A DNA stretch of 64,000 nt from JAPPHY01 sp965247535 (GTDB lineage: Bacteria; Chloroflexota; Dehalococcoidia; Lucifugimonadales; UBA2985). A program made the position numbers and the translations under genes. The notes under the pieces were generated by a model. The model was given only the letters and a program-made list of their open reading frames with translations, was not told the origin of the DNA and searched no databases. The DNA is taken from assembly GCA_965247535.1 (NCBI GenBank), contig OZ252018.1, positions 806,001-870,000 of the forward strand, written 5' to 3'. Below, piece after piece: positions 42,601 to 52,200 of the stretch (position 1 is its first letter; each line of letters opens with the position of its first letter).

Positions 42601-44066
42601 ACGAAGCGCCGTCGATCGCCTCTGGCGCGACCAGAGACATAAGCTCCGTTGAGGGCACTACTACTGCTCCTCTCACCCTAACCACGGCGCTGGCGACCTA
42701 CACCGCCACGGAGCCCGAGGCCCAGGCCATGAGTTGGAGTCTGTCCGGGGATGACACCGCGAGGTTCAACATCGGCAATCAGACTGGAGCCACCCCAGGC
42801 GTTTTGACCTTCAAGGCCCAGCCGGACTTCGAAGATCCTGCGGACGCGGACCAGGACAACGTATACGAGGTCACGGTGGTGGTCTCCGACCCCGCTGGGA
42901 ACAGCGATGACGTGAATGTGCGGGTCACGGTGACCAACGTTGCAGAGACGGGATCGATAACCTTCTCGTCGCTGCAGCCGAAGGTGGGCATCGCGCTGAC
43001 GGCGACGCTCGACGATTCTGACGGCGAAATCTCCGACCTCGAGTGGCAGTGGGATAACGCAGGCACCGACATTGAAGATGCGACTTCTGCTTCCTACACA
43101 CCGGTTGCAGACGACATCGGAGACACACTTACGGTGACGGCGACGTACCGGGACGGCTCGCTTGCGGCCGGCGATGCTGACATCACTCTTGGGCAGGCGC
43201 ATTCGGCAACGGTCGTTGCCGACACGGACAACAAGGCTCCGCGATTCCCAGACCTGGACACTGAGATGGAAGGCCGGCAGACAGACCAGGAGCGGTTGGT
43301 CGCCGAGAACACCGCATCAGCCACAGCAATCGGCGCTGCGGTCACTGCTGAAGTGGACAACACCCTGGCCCCCGACGGCACTGCGACAGCGGATATACTG
43401 ACATACTCCCTCGGCGGAGCTGACGCTGCGTCGTTCGACATCAATCGAACCGACGGTCAGCTGAAGGCGGACGCGGCGCTGGACTTCGAAGACAAGGACA
43501 CGTACATGGTGACGGTCACCGCCACGGACCCGGGCGGACTCAGCGCCACCGTCAATGTCACCATCAAGGTGTCGCCGGAGGACGAGCAGCCGACAATCAG
43601 GCTCGGCGGCCTGACGATATCAGGTGACCGTACTGTGGAGGTGGAGGAGGGGAACACCGCGGCCGGCACCTACACGGCGGCCGGCCCGGACGCGGCCTCG
43701 GCCGTGTGGACGGTGTCGGGAGACGACGCCGGAGCCTTCAGTATCGCAGGCGGCGAACTCACCTTCGTGGGGCCACCAGACTACGAGAACCCCACGGACA
43801 CCGGCATGGACAACGTGTACATGGTGACCGTCACGGCCACTGACAGCGAGAGCGCCAGCGACTCCATAGACGTGACGGTGACAGTCGCGGACGTGGAGGA
43901 TGAGGAACCGACGACCCTGCTGGCCCGGTACGACACCGACAGTAACGGCGCCATCGACAAGCCCGAGATGATAGAGGCCATCAACGACTATCTGTTTGGT
44001 ACGGGCGCCGACGCCATCACCAAGACAGACATGATAGAGGTCATAAACCTCTACCTCTTCGGCTAG
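39621..44066 (+). CDS. Giant secreted protein of cadherin-like repeats with C-terminal dockerin-like/EF-hand domain
   Basis: 1481 residues. A signal peptide occupies about residues 1-35 (basic start, hydrophobic core, SASAQ). The body consists of cadherin-like beta domains, each with an AENT entry, a YSL.G.DA..F.I....G.L core and a TYTVTVTATDP exit, interleaved with domains starting SLQP and ending in VTATYRD. The end (residues 1433-1481) is a dockerin-like tandem: DTDSNGAIDKPE is a complete calcium loop, while the second half (ITKTDMIEVINLYLFG) has lost its calcium ligands. It is a cell-surface or matrix protein; the dockerin would dock to a cohesin, but none is encoded here. A 642-residue period repeats in it. 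ATG 39621 is preceded by GAGG; GTG 39576 would place it before the signal. Confidence 0.82.
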   Translation: MYRLALDLKARRIVLIAGILLAASLLAMVLQRSASAQNGDIMYPENGDEAVATFTATDPEGEDITWSVSGTDESDFKIDDGVLTFAKSPNYEMPTDVVGTSPSTAVANDNTYEVSVVASAGDSNTPAVQMVSEEVIVNVTNVEEAGSIVLSTLQPQVEIPIDATLSDPDNPNLPATPLVGLTWEWLRGEDVIAGATGDTYTPMVSDVGSVLTARASYEDAEGKDKTAEIESAHAVRAKPATNTPPAFPDQDPNMAGNQQTRMVAENTPAGEDIGAPVEATDGGDVLTYSADNDADPATEFTTFDIDRATGQLKTKADLNTEAAPTQTVAVTATDPFGASATVTVTITVTNVDEAPSIASGATRDISSVEGTTAAPLTLTRALATYTATEPEAQAMSWSLSGDDAARFNIGNQTGATPGVLTFKAQPDFEDPADADQDNVYEVTVVVSDPAGNSDDVNVRVTVTNVAETGSITFSSLQPKTGVPLTATLTDPDGGITDLMWQWDNAGTDIEDATSASYTPVADDIGDTLTVTATYRDGSLAAGDADITLGQAHSATVVADTDNKAPRFPDLDTEMEGRQTDQERLVAENTASATAIGGAVVAEVDNTMTSDGTEVADVLTYTLGGTDAASFSIARDTGQLSTRADLDYETKQSYAVTVTATDPGNLSATVNVTIKVTGVNEDPELTVEVPAEYAENGTSSVTTFSASDPEGEDIIWTLTGTDMGDFTIVGGVLRFKSAPNYEMPTDVAGTSPSTAAADDNTYEFTVNASDGTNSATVNVTIGVTNVEEAGVVTLSTLQPQVGEELTAELDDPDAGGTTATPTWTWFRGGSVIVGATTAAYTPVVGDVGSVLTAKATYRDAEDANTDKTAQGSSSRSVRRAPSGGTSAPAFPDQNPSTLAVETAQTRMVAENTPSGRNIGAPVTASDPGDVLTYSLSGADAGQFDLDRATGQLRTKVVLNRETIGTPFTQAVTVTATDPGGLKDTSDVTITVTNVDEAPSIASGATRDISSVEGTTTAPLTLTTALATYTATEPEAQAMSWSLSGDDTARFNIGNQTGATPGVLTFKAQPDFEDPADADQDNVYEVTVVVSDPAGNSDDVNVRVTVTNVAETGSITFSSLQPKVGIALTATLDDSDGEISDLEWQWDNAGTDIEDATSASYTPVADDIGDTLTVTATYRDGSLAAGDADITLGQAHSATVVADTDNKAPRFPDLDTEMEGRQTDQERLVAENTASATAIGAAVTAEVDNTLAPDGTATADILTYSLGGADAASFDINRTDGQLKADAALDFEDKDTYMVTVTATDPGGLSATVNVTIKVSPEDEQPTIRLGGLTISGDRTVEVEEGNTAAGTYTAAGPDAASAVWTVSGDDAGAFSIAGGELTFVGPPDYENPTDTGMDNVYMVTVTATDSESASDSIDVTVTVADVEDEEPTTLLARYDTDSNGAIDKPEMIEAINDYLFGTGADAITKTDMIEVINLYLFG
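40651..41409 (+). repeat. Long intragenic direct repeat, copy 1
   Basis: Nearly identical to 42577-43335, offset 1926 bases (642 codons). The only clearly divergent part is about 41055-41125. Confidence 0.9.
42577..43335 (+). repeat. Long intragenic direct repeat, copy 2
   Basis: Second copy of 40651-41409 in the same gene and frame. Near-identity at the DNA level, including synonymous positions, points to recent duplication or gene conversion. Confidence 0.9.
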
Positions 44067-44170
44067 ATGTAGGGCCCAAAAGAAAGAGCCGCTTGATTCA
44101 GTAGACCGGCGAAGGGCAACCTCCGCATCGGCTGCTGAATCAGGCGGCCTCGATTGGAGAGAAGGCGGCC

Positions 44171-46063
44171 ATGTTCAAAGAATCCTTGCCAAAGATGATA
44201 GTTGCCGTTGCTGTGGTGCTGTTGGGCGTGCTGAGCGTGAGCCTCGTGGCTCTTGCGCAGGCGACTCCCAGCGCCAGTCGGAGCTTCGATTCGGCATCGG
44301 TGGACCCTGGTGGCCAGGTGGTGGTGACCATCACCGCATCGAACTACGGCCAGGCCGGGGGCGTCACGGAAACGCTGCCTGCAGGCTTCACTTACGTGAG
44401 CAGCAGCCTGGAGGCCGGGCAGGTTACTGAGCCTGGCGTCAACCAAGTCCGGTTTATCCTTCAGGGAGATACCTCCTTCACGTACACGGTCACCGCCTCC
44501 GACACACCCGGCCCCTACACCTTCTCCGGCACCCTTAGGGACGACGACCTCAACGACCACGCCGTGGGCGGGGAAACCAGCGTCACGGTCAACACCCCTT
44601 CTGACGTGCAGACTCCCAGCGCCAGTCGGAGCTTCGATTCGGCATCGGTGGATCCCGGCGGCCAGGTCGTGGTGACCATCACCGCATCGAACTACGGCCA
44701 GGCCGGGGGCGTCACGGAGACGCTGCCTGCAGGCTTCTCCTACGTGAGCAGTAGCCTGGAGGCCGGGCAGGTTTCTGAGCCTGGCGACAACCAAGTCCGG
44801 TTTATCCTTCAGGGAGATACCTCCTTCACGTACACGGTCACCGCCTCCGACGCACCCGGCCCCTACATCTTCTCCGGCACCCTTAGGGACGACGACCTCA
44901 ACGACCACACCGTGGGCGGGGAAACCAGCGTCACGGTCCAAGGACCCAATGCGACGCGTTCCTTCAGTTCGGCATCGGTGGATCCCGGCGGCCAGGTGGT
45001 GGTGACCATCACCGCATCGAACTACGGCCAGGCCGGGGGGGTCACCGAAAGCCTACCCGAAGGCTTTACTTACGTGAGCAGCAGCCTGGACGCCGCGCAG
45101 GTTACTGAGCTTGTCAACAACCAAGTCCGGTTTACCCTTCAGGGAGATACCTCCTTCACGTACACCGTAACCGCACCGGACTCGACCGAGACCTACACCT
45201 TCGGAGGAACACTCAGGGACAGCGATAGGATGGACCATACGGTCGGCGGCGCTTCCAGCATCAGGGTTGGGATCTCGTCGCCGCCAACGCAGGCAGCAAC
45301 GCAGGTATCGCAGCCAGCAGCAACGCAAGTACCGTCTGTGCCTGACAACCTGCGGCCTCTGTTCGTCGGTGGTATCGAGCAAGAGCGCTCAATAGAGGAG
45401 GGTGCAGCCGAGGGAACCAACGTGGGCGAACCCGTGTCCGCTACGGATCGAGACGGCGACGCTGTCGCATACAGCCTGTCGGGCAACGACGCGAACTTCT
45501 TTGCCGTAGACAGCAGCACCGGGCAGATCACTGTGGGCGCTGGGACGGTCCTGGACTATGAAACCAGGAATAGCTACAGCGTCGTGATCAGGGCTGCGGA
45601 CCCAGACGGCGCTGCGGACATAGCCACAGTTACAATCAGCGTCACCGAGGTGGACGAAGTGGCGACGCCCACTCCCGAGCCGACGGTACCGCCCACGGCG
45701 GAGCCGACGGTACCGCTAACCCCAGAGCCGACGATACCGCCCACGCCGGAGCCGACGATGCCGCCAACGGCCACAACCCCGCCGACGGCTACCACCGCAC
45801 CGACGGCCACCACAGCGCCGACGGCTACAACTGCACCGACGGCCACCACAGCGCCAACGATGGCGCCGGAGCCGACGGAGACGCCCGTACCAACTGAAGC
45901 GCCAACGCCTGCGCCAACGGCCACAAGCGCGCCGGTTGCGACGGCCACCACCGCGCCCGTGGAGCCCGAGGATGAAGGCGGATTCCCGGTGTTGGTAATC
46001 GTGCTTATCTTGGTGCTCGTGGCGGCGGGAGCGGGCATCTTCTTCTTCGTAAGAAGGAGATAG
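44171..46063 (+). CDS. Membrane-anchored surface protein: three DUF11-like repeats, cadherin-like domain, Pro/Thr stalk
   Basis: 630 residues. An N-terminal signal/anchor helix (VAVAVVLLGVLSVSLVALAQ) is followed by three repeats of about 115 residues. Each starts RSFDSASVDPGGQVVVTITAS or a variant, with GQAGGVTETLPAGFTYVSSS and FTYTVTA, the pattern of DUF11-type conserved repeats. One cadherin-like domain follows (residues about 390-495), then a stalk of about 100 residues of Pro/Thr/Ala with repeated PTATTA units. A hydrophobic helix (VLVIVLILVLVAAGAGIFFF) and a VRRR tail end it, anchoring the protein in the membrane with the C terminus inside. Repeats 1 and 2 are almost identical in DNA. 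AAGGCGG precedes the ATG. It may be co-expressed with the dockerin-type gene upstream. Confidence 0.8.
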   Translation: MFKESLPKMIVAVAVVLLGVLSVSLVALAQATPSASRSFDSASVDPGGQVVVTITASNYGQAGGVTETLPAGFTYVSSSLEAGQVTEPGVNQVRFILQGDTSFTYTVTASDTPGPYTFSGTLRDDDLNDHAVGGETSVTVNTPSDVQTPSASRSFDSASVDPGGQVVVTITASNYGQAGGVTETLPAGFSYVSSSLEAGQVSEPGDNQVRFILQGDTSFTYTVTASDAPGPYIFSGTLRDDDLNDHTVGGETSVTVQGPNATRSFSSASVDPGGQVVVTITASNYGQAGGVTESLPEGFTYVSSSLDAAQVTELVNNQVRFTLQGDTSFTYTVTAPDSTETYTFGGTLRDSDRMDHTVGGASSIRVGISSPPTQAATQVSQPAATQVPSVPDNLRPLFVGGIEQERSIEEGAAEGTNVGEPVSATDRDGDAVAYSLSGNDANFFAVDSSTGQITVGAGTVLDYETRNSYSVVIRAADPDGAADIATVTISVTEVDEVATPTPEPTVPPTAEPTVPLTPEPTIPPTPEPTMPPTATTPPTATTAPTATTAPTATTAPTATTAPTMAPEPTETPVPTEAPTPAPTATSAPVATATTAPVEPEDEGGFPVLVIVLILVLVAAGAGIFFFVRRR

Positions 46064-46104
46064 ACGCAACACCAACCAACTAGGCAGACCTGGTGAATGA
46101 AGCA

Positions 46105-46137
46105 AGAGAGGGGCTCACTGAGCCCCTCTCTCTTTTT
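46105..46137 (+). terminator. Rho-independent terminator after the surface protein gene
   Basis: A 10-bp perfect stem (46106-46115 with 46121-46130, GAGAGGGGCT/AGCCCCTCTC) and a 5-base loop, followed by TCTTTTT. It lies 42 bases after the stop codon. Confidence 0.9.
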
Positions 46138-46181
46138 GAATCGCGATGGAGGGGTCCCGCGGCGCTGAGTCGTGTCTCGTT

Positions 46182-47807
46182 GAGCCTGTCTCAGAAGACC
46201 ATTGCTGCCAGTCTGATCAGACGAAAAGGGTAAAGACACAATTCGCCTCAGTTCACGAAACGTGAGACGGGACGAGGTTCGGGACCGTCAGGTAGAGGGC
46301 TGAAGATGGACGGAGGAACTCCACATCCTCCGAAGTGTGCGCAAGTTGAAGGCGGTGACCATGAGGGTGCACTCGGCCGTCACGTTGGAGAGGCCGCGCA
46401 GCAGGAATCTCCTTGCGCCCCGTTGCTCCTTGATGATTCCGAAGACCGGCTCGACCAGCCGCTTTCTCAGCATGTGAGCTTCTTTGGCTGCCTAGGTGGA
46501 CATTCAGGCGCGGTGGCGACGTAGCACTTCATCGTGCGGCTCTATGGCTAGGCTTCGCCCAATCTCCTTGGCTTTGGTACAGGCTCTGAGAGCTGGGCAC
46601 GCCTGACAGACAGCACCTGCAGCCCGGTACAGTCGCAGTGGGACTCCGTTCACATGTTGTATGCGGACGAACGCGAACGTCTGTCCCTGGGGACACCTGA
46701 AGCTGTCACTGTACTCGTCATAGGTGAATCTGTCCTTGTGATATGGGTCTTTGAGGAACCGTTGGCGTGCCTCTGAGGCCACGACCTGCTGACCGCGACG
46801 GTCGCACTCTGCCAGGTGGCTGGCGGCGAAGTATGCGGCGTCGGCCAAGGTCATCTGCGACATCGTTCCCGTTGTCTCCTCGGCCTGCTCCATCATCGGC
46901 ATAAGTAGGGCATTGTCATTGACCTCACCCACCATGTCCACTGCGGTGACCAACATGCCGGATGTGCTCTCTTCCGTCTTCGTAGCCGAGACCATCGCCT
47001 GGGCATTGTATCCAGCCACGATTCCACCATGCCTACCCTTCGTCACCCGGGCCTCTGGGTCTGTCAGGTTGATGCGACTATGGCGTTTCTGACTGGCGAG
47101 GTCAGCCATCGCCTGCCTCACCCGCTCTCTCAGAACCTTCTTGTCGGCCAATTCCTCAGGCAGGCGGGTAATGGCAGCGTCTTCTCCCGCCTCGTTCTGA
47201 GCCTCAAGGTCGGCTATTGCCCGCTCCAGACGCTCCAGCAGTCCCCTCAGTCCCGCAGCATCGTAGTTCCTGTTCACCGATGCGTTGGAGGCTACCTTCG
47301 TCCCATCCACGCCTGGACCGCCAAATCCACAAGGTCCATCATTACCGCCGTGCTTACCGTCCGCTCGAATAGCTTCCTCATAGACTGCCGATGCCCTTTG
47401 TAGAACCGCCACAGGGTATTGTGGTTGGGGTGCTGCCACCCGGTCAGCCCCAGGTACGGTATCTGATCCTGGCAGGCCACCTCCAGCTTCCTGCAGGAGC
47501 GCACTCCCGTCATGAACTCGTACAACCATACGCTCAACAATGCACGGGGGTGGTTCGCTGGCGCTCCCATGGAATCGCCATCTATGTCCACGCCAAGCTC
47601 TGCCCAGTCCTCCTTGTTCAAGGCGGCGACGAACTCCGCCACAAACCTCGCCGGATGATCCTGTGGCAACAACTCGTCGAGCGACGGCGGCAACAGCCAC
47701 ATCTGCTCTCGGTCCATATCTCGAAGAGGTATCCGATTCGCTCCTGTCCCGGTGTTGCACCACACAGTCTACACCCTAGCTTTCTCACAGACTTCTGAGA
47801 CAGGCTC
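46182..47807. mobile_element. IS1182-family insertion sequence, degenerate
   Basis: The element is bounded by perfect 16-bp inverted repeats starting GAGCCTGTCTCAGAAG (46182-46197 and, inverted, 47792-47807) and is 1626 bp long. It contains one transposase gene on the minus strand with a frameshift and two stop codons. No target-site duplication is evident in the flanks. The intact ends suggest that it could still be moved by a transposase in trans. Confidence 0.85.
46288..47717 (-). pseudogene. IS1182-family transposase, broken by one frameshift and two stop codons
   Basis: The N-terminal part (to about 47311) is the DUF772-type domain of IS1182/IS5-like transposases: WLLPPSLDELLPQDHPARFVAEFV and YLGLTGWQHPNHNTLWRFYKGHR. 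The frame then shifts by one base near 47311-47315, where CAGGCG lacks one G relative to CAGGGCG. The catalytic core continues in the next frame with GVDGTKVASNAS (first Asp) and TLADAAYF (second Asp). At 46504-46506 a TGA replaces an expected Trp, and at 46492-46494 there is a TAG. The same frame then continues with HMLRKRLVEPVFGIIKEQRGARRFLLRGL, holding the catalytic Glu. All parts of the protein are present, so the damage is limited to point events. Confidence 0.85.
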
Positions 47808-47971
47808 TATTGCGAACTTTTCGGTGGGAGGTCCTGATATATGAGGAATTCAGTTGAGTTGCCCAACACATCCAATAGCAGACCGCGATCCCGAACGCAA
47901 CGGGACGCAAGCTTCCAGGGAAGCATCGCGGCCCGCTAAGGCTGTGGTGCGACGGGTCCCCGCCGCATCCC

Positions 47972-48539
47972 TCACTCTTCGGCCACGTCCGTCACGCTGA
48001 TTTCGACCGTTGTCGTTGCCGTACCGCGCCTCCACCGTCAGGGTGTAGGTCGGGACCTTCTCGTGGTCCAGCGCGCCCCAAACCATGATCTCGCCAAAGT
48101 ACAAGTCGATCTCGAACCGCCCAGCGCCGTTCCCCGCCGTGATCCAATAGGTGACAGTGTCGCCGGCGTCCGGGTCGGAGGCAGAGACTAAACCAATGGT
48201 TTCCCACGTCTCTGCCGACCCAGCTATCGAGAAGCTGTAGTTATCGGGGTTGAACACCGGCGGAGCGTTCTCCTCCGGCGCTGGGGCGTGGTCCACCTTG
48301 TGCGCTGGGGCGTGGTCCACCTTGTGCGCCGGGGTGTGGTCTACCTTGTGCACCGGGTCGTGGTCGAGACCGGCGTGATCCAGCGCCGCCGCGCCCGTCG
48401 CCTGCGACGCAATCGCGCCGCTGTTGAGCTCCAGCGTGTTGGCCAGCACCGCGATGCCCTCGTCCAAGAAGCTCGGCTCCGCCACCGGCCCGAAGGCGAA
48501 CACCAGGGCTGCCGTGCCGCTCTCGCTCTCGTAGACCGC
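47972..48539 (-). pseudogene. Remnant of a surface protein with one cadherin-like domain
   Basis: A cadherin-like domain is readable: PVFNPDNYSFSIAGSAETW, then GLVSASDPDAGDTVTYWITAG, FEIDLYFGEI and TYTLTVEARYG. Near 48020 the frame must shift once to continue with TATTTVEISVTDVAEE and a stop at 47972. The unshifted frame runs on to 47850 without protein character. Before the domain lies an 8-residue repeat (HKVDHAPA). Upstream the frame is closed by a TGA at 48540-48542, beyond which it stays open and protein-like for some 40 codons. The N terminus and signal peptide are lost. It lies next to the IS element. Confidence 0.6.
48283..48367. repeat. Minisatellite, 24-bp unit, about three and a half copies
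   Basis: The unit contains GGGCGTGGTCCACCTTGTGC on the plus strand and encodes HKVDHAPA on the minus strand. Copies differ by one to three bases. Confidence 0.9.
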
Positions 48540-48701
48540 TCACTTCTCGCCGTAGGCCGGCTCACAACAGTTTGGGGCTGCCGGGGCTTGAATCACTTCT
48601 TTGCCCTGGGCTGCGCGGTAGGGCTGTACATTGTGGGGCCGGGAAAGGAAAAGATAGAGCAAGTCATCTGAGCTACTGAGGACGTCCGGCCAATCCAGTT
48701 A

Positions 48702-48953
48702 ATGCTTGGGGCCATGGGTAACGGAGAGCTTCGGGTATATGACTCTCACGCTAGGGAGTTGCTGGCGTCCAAGGACGACTACCATGCCGATACTTATGTG
48801 TCGGGCTGCTAATTCCATATTTGGCGACTAGCGTGGAGCCCGGCGAAGCACATTGTCGAAGTGATTGATGTGGTCATTGAACACGGTGTACCAGCGGTGC
48901 TTGCTGGTACGGCAGTCGGCGTAAGGCTGGCAAATGCCGTGTTCGGTGCCTAA
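48702..48953 (+). pseudogene. Small gene remnant with one in-frame TAA
   Basis: From ATG 48702 the frame reads MLGAMGNGELRVYDSHAREL and continues to a TAA at 48810-48812. The same frame then goes on as FHIWRLAWSPAKHIVEVIDV and VIEHGVPAVLAGTAVGVRLA to a second TAA at 48951-48953. Both parts look like protein, so this was probably one gene of about 83 residues with one nonsense codon. I do not recognise the family. Confidence 0.35.
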
Positions 48954-49212
48954 TTCCTCCGGATGTATTGTGGATTAGACCTAAGGATAGTTCATTCAAA
49001 ACCGTATCATTTGCACCAACTGAGATTTCTGCCTTGCGAGGTACCAGTGGCGGGATGTAATATGCGCGGTGGGTAGGGTCATTTGCGCAACGCCATAAAC
49101 GGGCGTGGGTCGATCGCTTCAAACCATCTATCTGGGCTCTTCCTAGTCGCGTGTTCGTAGCAGATCAGCAGGACGGAATTCGCTACCAGCCGGCCACAAA
49201 GAAGATCTCATC

Positions 49213-52200
49213 ATGCGACGGCTGATAACAGGCATCTCTTGGCCACTCTCCGGAAGCTTGACGGGCCAGATCAGGCTGCTCCTGATGCTGTCTGCGGCCC
49301 TGCTCGGCTTCTTCTGGCTGCTCGACTATCTGGCGTCCCTGGTCTCGACAGCTCCCCGAGACATACTGGCAAGCAGCCCGAACCCGGAAGAGTTCAAGGG
49401 CGTTCCGACCGGAGTGGCGCTGCTCGAGTTTTCGGCCTTCGCGGTCTCCGTAGTTCTCGCTGCGGTGGTGCTCATCACTTCTCTGGGCTGGCCTGTCGCT
49501 CGCTCATCTTTCCGGCTTTCGCCGGCTTTCGTCCTGGGAACGCTGTCATCAGCCGCTATCCTGGCGGGCGGGGCGTACCTGGCGTTTTCCGGTGTGCTGG
49601 AGAGGAGGCTCTCCTACGACCGGCACGTGGTCGAGGGCTCACTGCTGGAGTCCGGCGCACTGGTGGCGCTTGCCGCCATCTTCTTCTCTCTTGCCATTGC
49701 AGGGGTTGTCAACCGCAGGTCGCTGGTGGCTGTTCTGGTTGTGTGGCTGGTGATCGGACTCGCTTTCGGCTTTCTGAATCCCAGGTCTCTCGACGGCCTG
49801 GACCTGTTCGAGAGGACGATCAGGCCGCAGGAGTCGGCTGCGTTCGCCTCGGTGGTGGAGAAGTACATGAGGACGCGCGAGACGCCGGGGGACGAGACGA
49901 CTCCCGGGACGTCTTCGCAGTCCGGGACAGACCCTTTGGACGGCGCAGCGCGCAAAGACGCGACTTCAATATCGTCCGGGAAGGGACTGCCATCGCCTGG
50001 CGACGAGGGGATTCGCCAGCCTGTGTTTCGGGTTGCGGGCGCGGCCCACACCAGGTATCTGCGCGTGGCCACAGGCGACGTGTACGAGAACGGCGAGTGG
50101 CTACAGCTCGACTCGCAAAGCCTTCCGGTTGGCCCGGGCGTAGCGGTCGAGGATGAGATAGAGGCCATGATTCAGCGCCTCGACGTGCAGAACCCTGACC
50201 TCGCCACAACCGGTGGACTCAGCCCGGCGCTTCTCGGCAGCCCTCTCGTCACACCGTCCAGCGTTGAAACCAATGCAATACGGGTATTCCCACTGGAAGA
50301 CGCCGGAGCAATCGAGGCCGGCGTCGTGCCCATTTCCCGGTATCCTGCCAGCATCGATACCGCGGGCTCGTACGACCCCTTCAGCGCCACTCTGACCGTG
50401 CCCGGACGCATATCCGAGTACGAATGGTCGTCCTCCGTGCCGCAGTTCACGCTGGCGGACCTTGTCGGGGCTGAGGCCTCCACTGATGAGGCGTACCTGC
50501 AGCTGCCGGATGACCTCCCCGAGCGCATACGTCAGGTGGCTGAGCAGTTCAGGGTCAGCAAGTCTCCATTCCTGAATGCCAATCAGATCATGCTGTTCAT
50601 GGAAGAGGAGCTGACCTACCTGTCCAGCGAATTCGAGGGTGAGCAGCCTCCCGAGGGCAGTGACCCCGTCGAATGGCTCCTCTTCGACAACCGCGCCGGA
50701 GATGACGTCAGCTACAGCAGCGCCTTCGTGGTTCTGGCGCGAGCGGCAGGGATACCGGCAAGGGTGGTGTCCGGGTGGGTCATCGAAGAGCTTGAGGGGG
50801 TGCAGATAGTCTACGCGCAGCAGTTCCACCATTGGGCCGAAATAGCACTGGAGGACGTGGGCTGGGTCACCTTCGATCCTGCTTCCCGAGCGTCCCGGCT
50901 TGGAGAAGTCGAGAAGATCAACCTAGACTTCGCTGTGGAGCTGTTGACGGGGAGCGAAGAACCGGAGGACCGGATTGAGGCGGCCGAGGCAATGGGCGAG
51001 ATAGGCGGCGAGGAGGTGCTGCCGTGGCTGGTTGAGGCTGTGGAAAACGACCTGAATGAGGACGTTCGCCAGGCTTCAATGGTTGCACTGCAGAAGCTGG
51101 ACTTCGATATGCTGGTCTGGATCCTGCTGAATCACCAGGACCCGGAGATGAGGACTGCGGCGGCAAGCGCGCTCAATGCGCTGCGGGACGTGAGAGCGGT
51201 GCAACCCTTCCTTCAGGCCTTGTCCAGGGACGAGTACGCACCCGTCAGGGTGAAGGTCGCAGATGGTCTGGCGCACATCGGCAAGAACAGAGCGGAGGGA
51301 GGACTGCTGCTGGCGGCGACCGCGGACGTGGACGCCTCCGTGCGAGAGGCTGCCGTGCGTTCGCTTGGCATTATCAACACCGCCTGGACCGCCAGGCAGC
51401 TGGTGTCAATACTCGGCTCCGACCCGGACAGCCCGGTACGCAGCGCGACCGCGACGGCGCTGGGCCGGATCAGGGCAGACGTGGCCCTGAGACCCCTGAT
51501 TGTTGCCAGATCTGAGGACGAAGCTGAGTCCATCAGGCAGGCAGCCGGCGACGCACTGACGCAATGGAGCAGCCCGCACGTGGTGTCGATTCTGGAGGGT
51601 TCGCGGCTGGCTGTGGAGCGAGCCGCGGCCTCCCAGCTTCTGGGAGAGCGCGAGTTTACCGACGCCATACCCGCCTTGAGCATCGCATTGTATGACCCCA
51701 ACGAGGAGGTGCGAAGCGCGGCGCTGACCGCGTTGGGCAGCATGGGTGAGCTCACCTGGCTTGAGAACGGGCTTGGTCTCCTGACGCGGACCGGCGGGTA
51801 TTTCGCGTTGATTCCCGGGACAACGGCCGAAACAGCAATGGAAACTCCGGGAGCGCCCGTGTTCGAATTGAAGGGAGGCAGCAACACAAACCTTCTTCGG
51901 GCCGCCGTGGGCGACTACTACGTCGACGGAGTCTGGCTGTCTAAGGACCAGCTCAGTTCTTTCCTCGGCGATGCGGGAACAGGCGCGTCGGGGGCCGATG
52001 TACGGAGGACGGTGGATGCAGCCGACGTGTACAGGGACCGGCTATCCGTATCTCCCATTCGAGGTTCCGGAGCCATTCTTCCCGGATCGGCGCCCACTTC
52101 CTATCGCCTTGAGTCCATTTCCGACCTTGGAACCTACTGGCCCAACAGCGCGACATTCGTCATCACAGATACTAGCTCCTCCTATGAATGGGTCTCCGAG

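Noticed and set aside
48283..48367. A possible CRISPR-like array
   Set aside because: The 24-bp units are adjacent without spacers and encode an 8-residue repeat in a pseudogene. No cas genes are present. No other CRISPR pattern was seen in the window.
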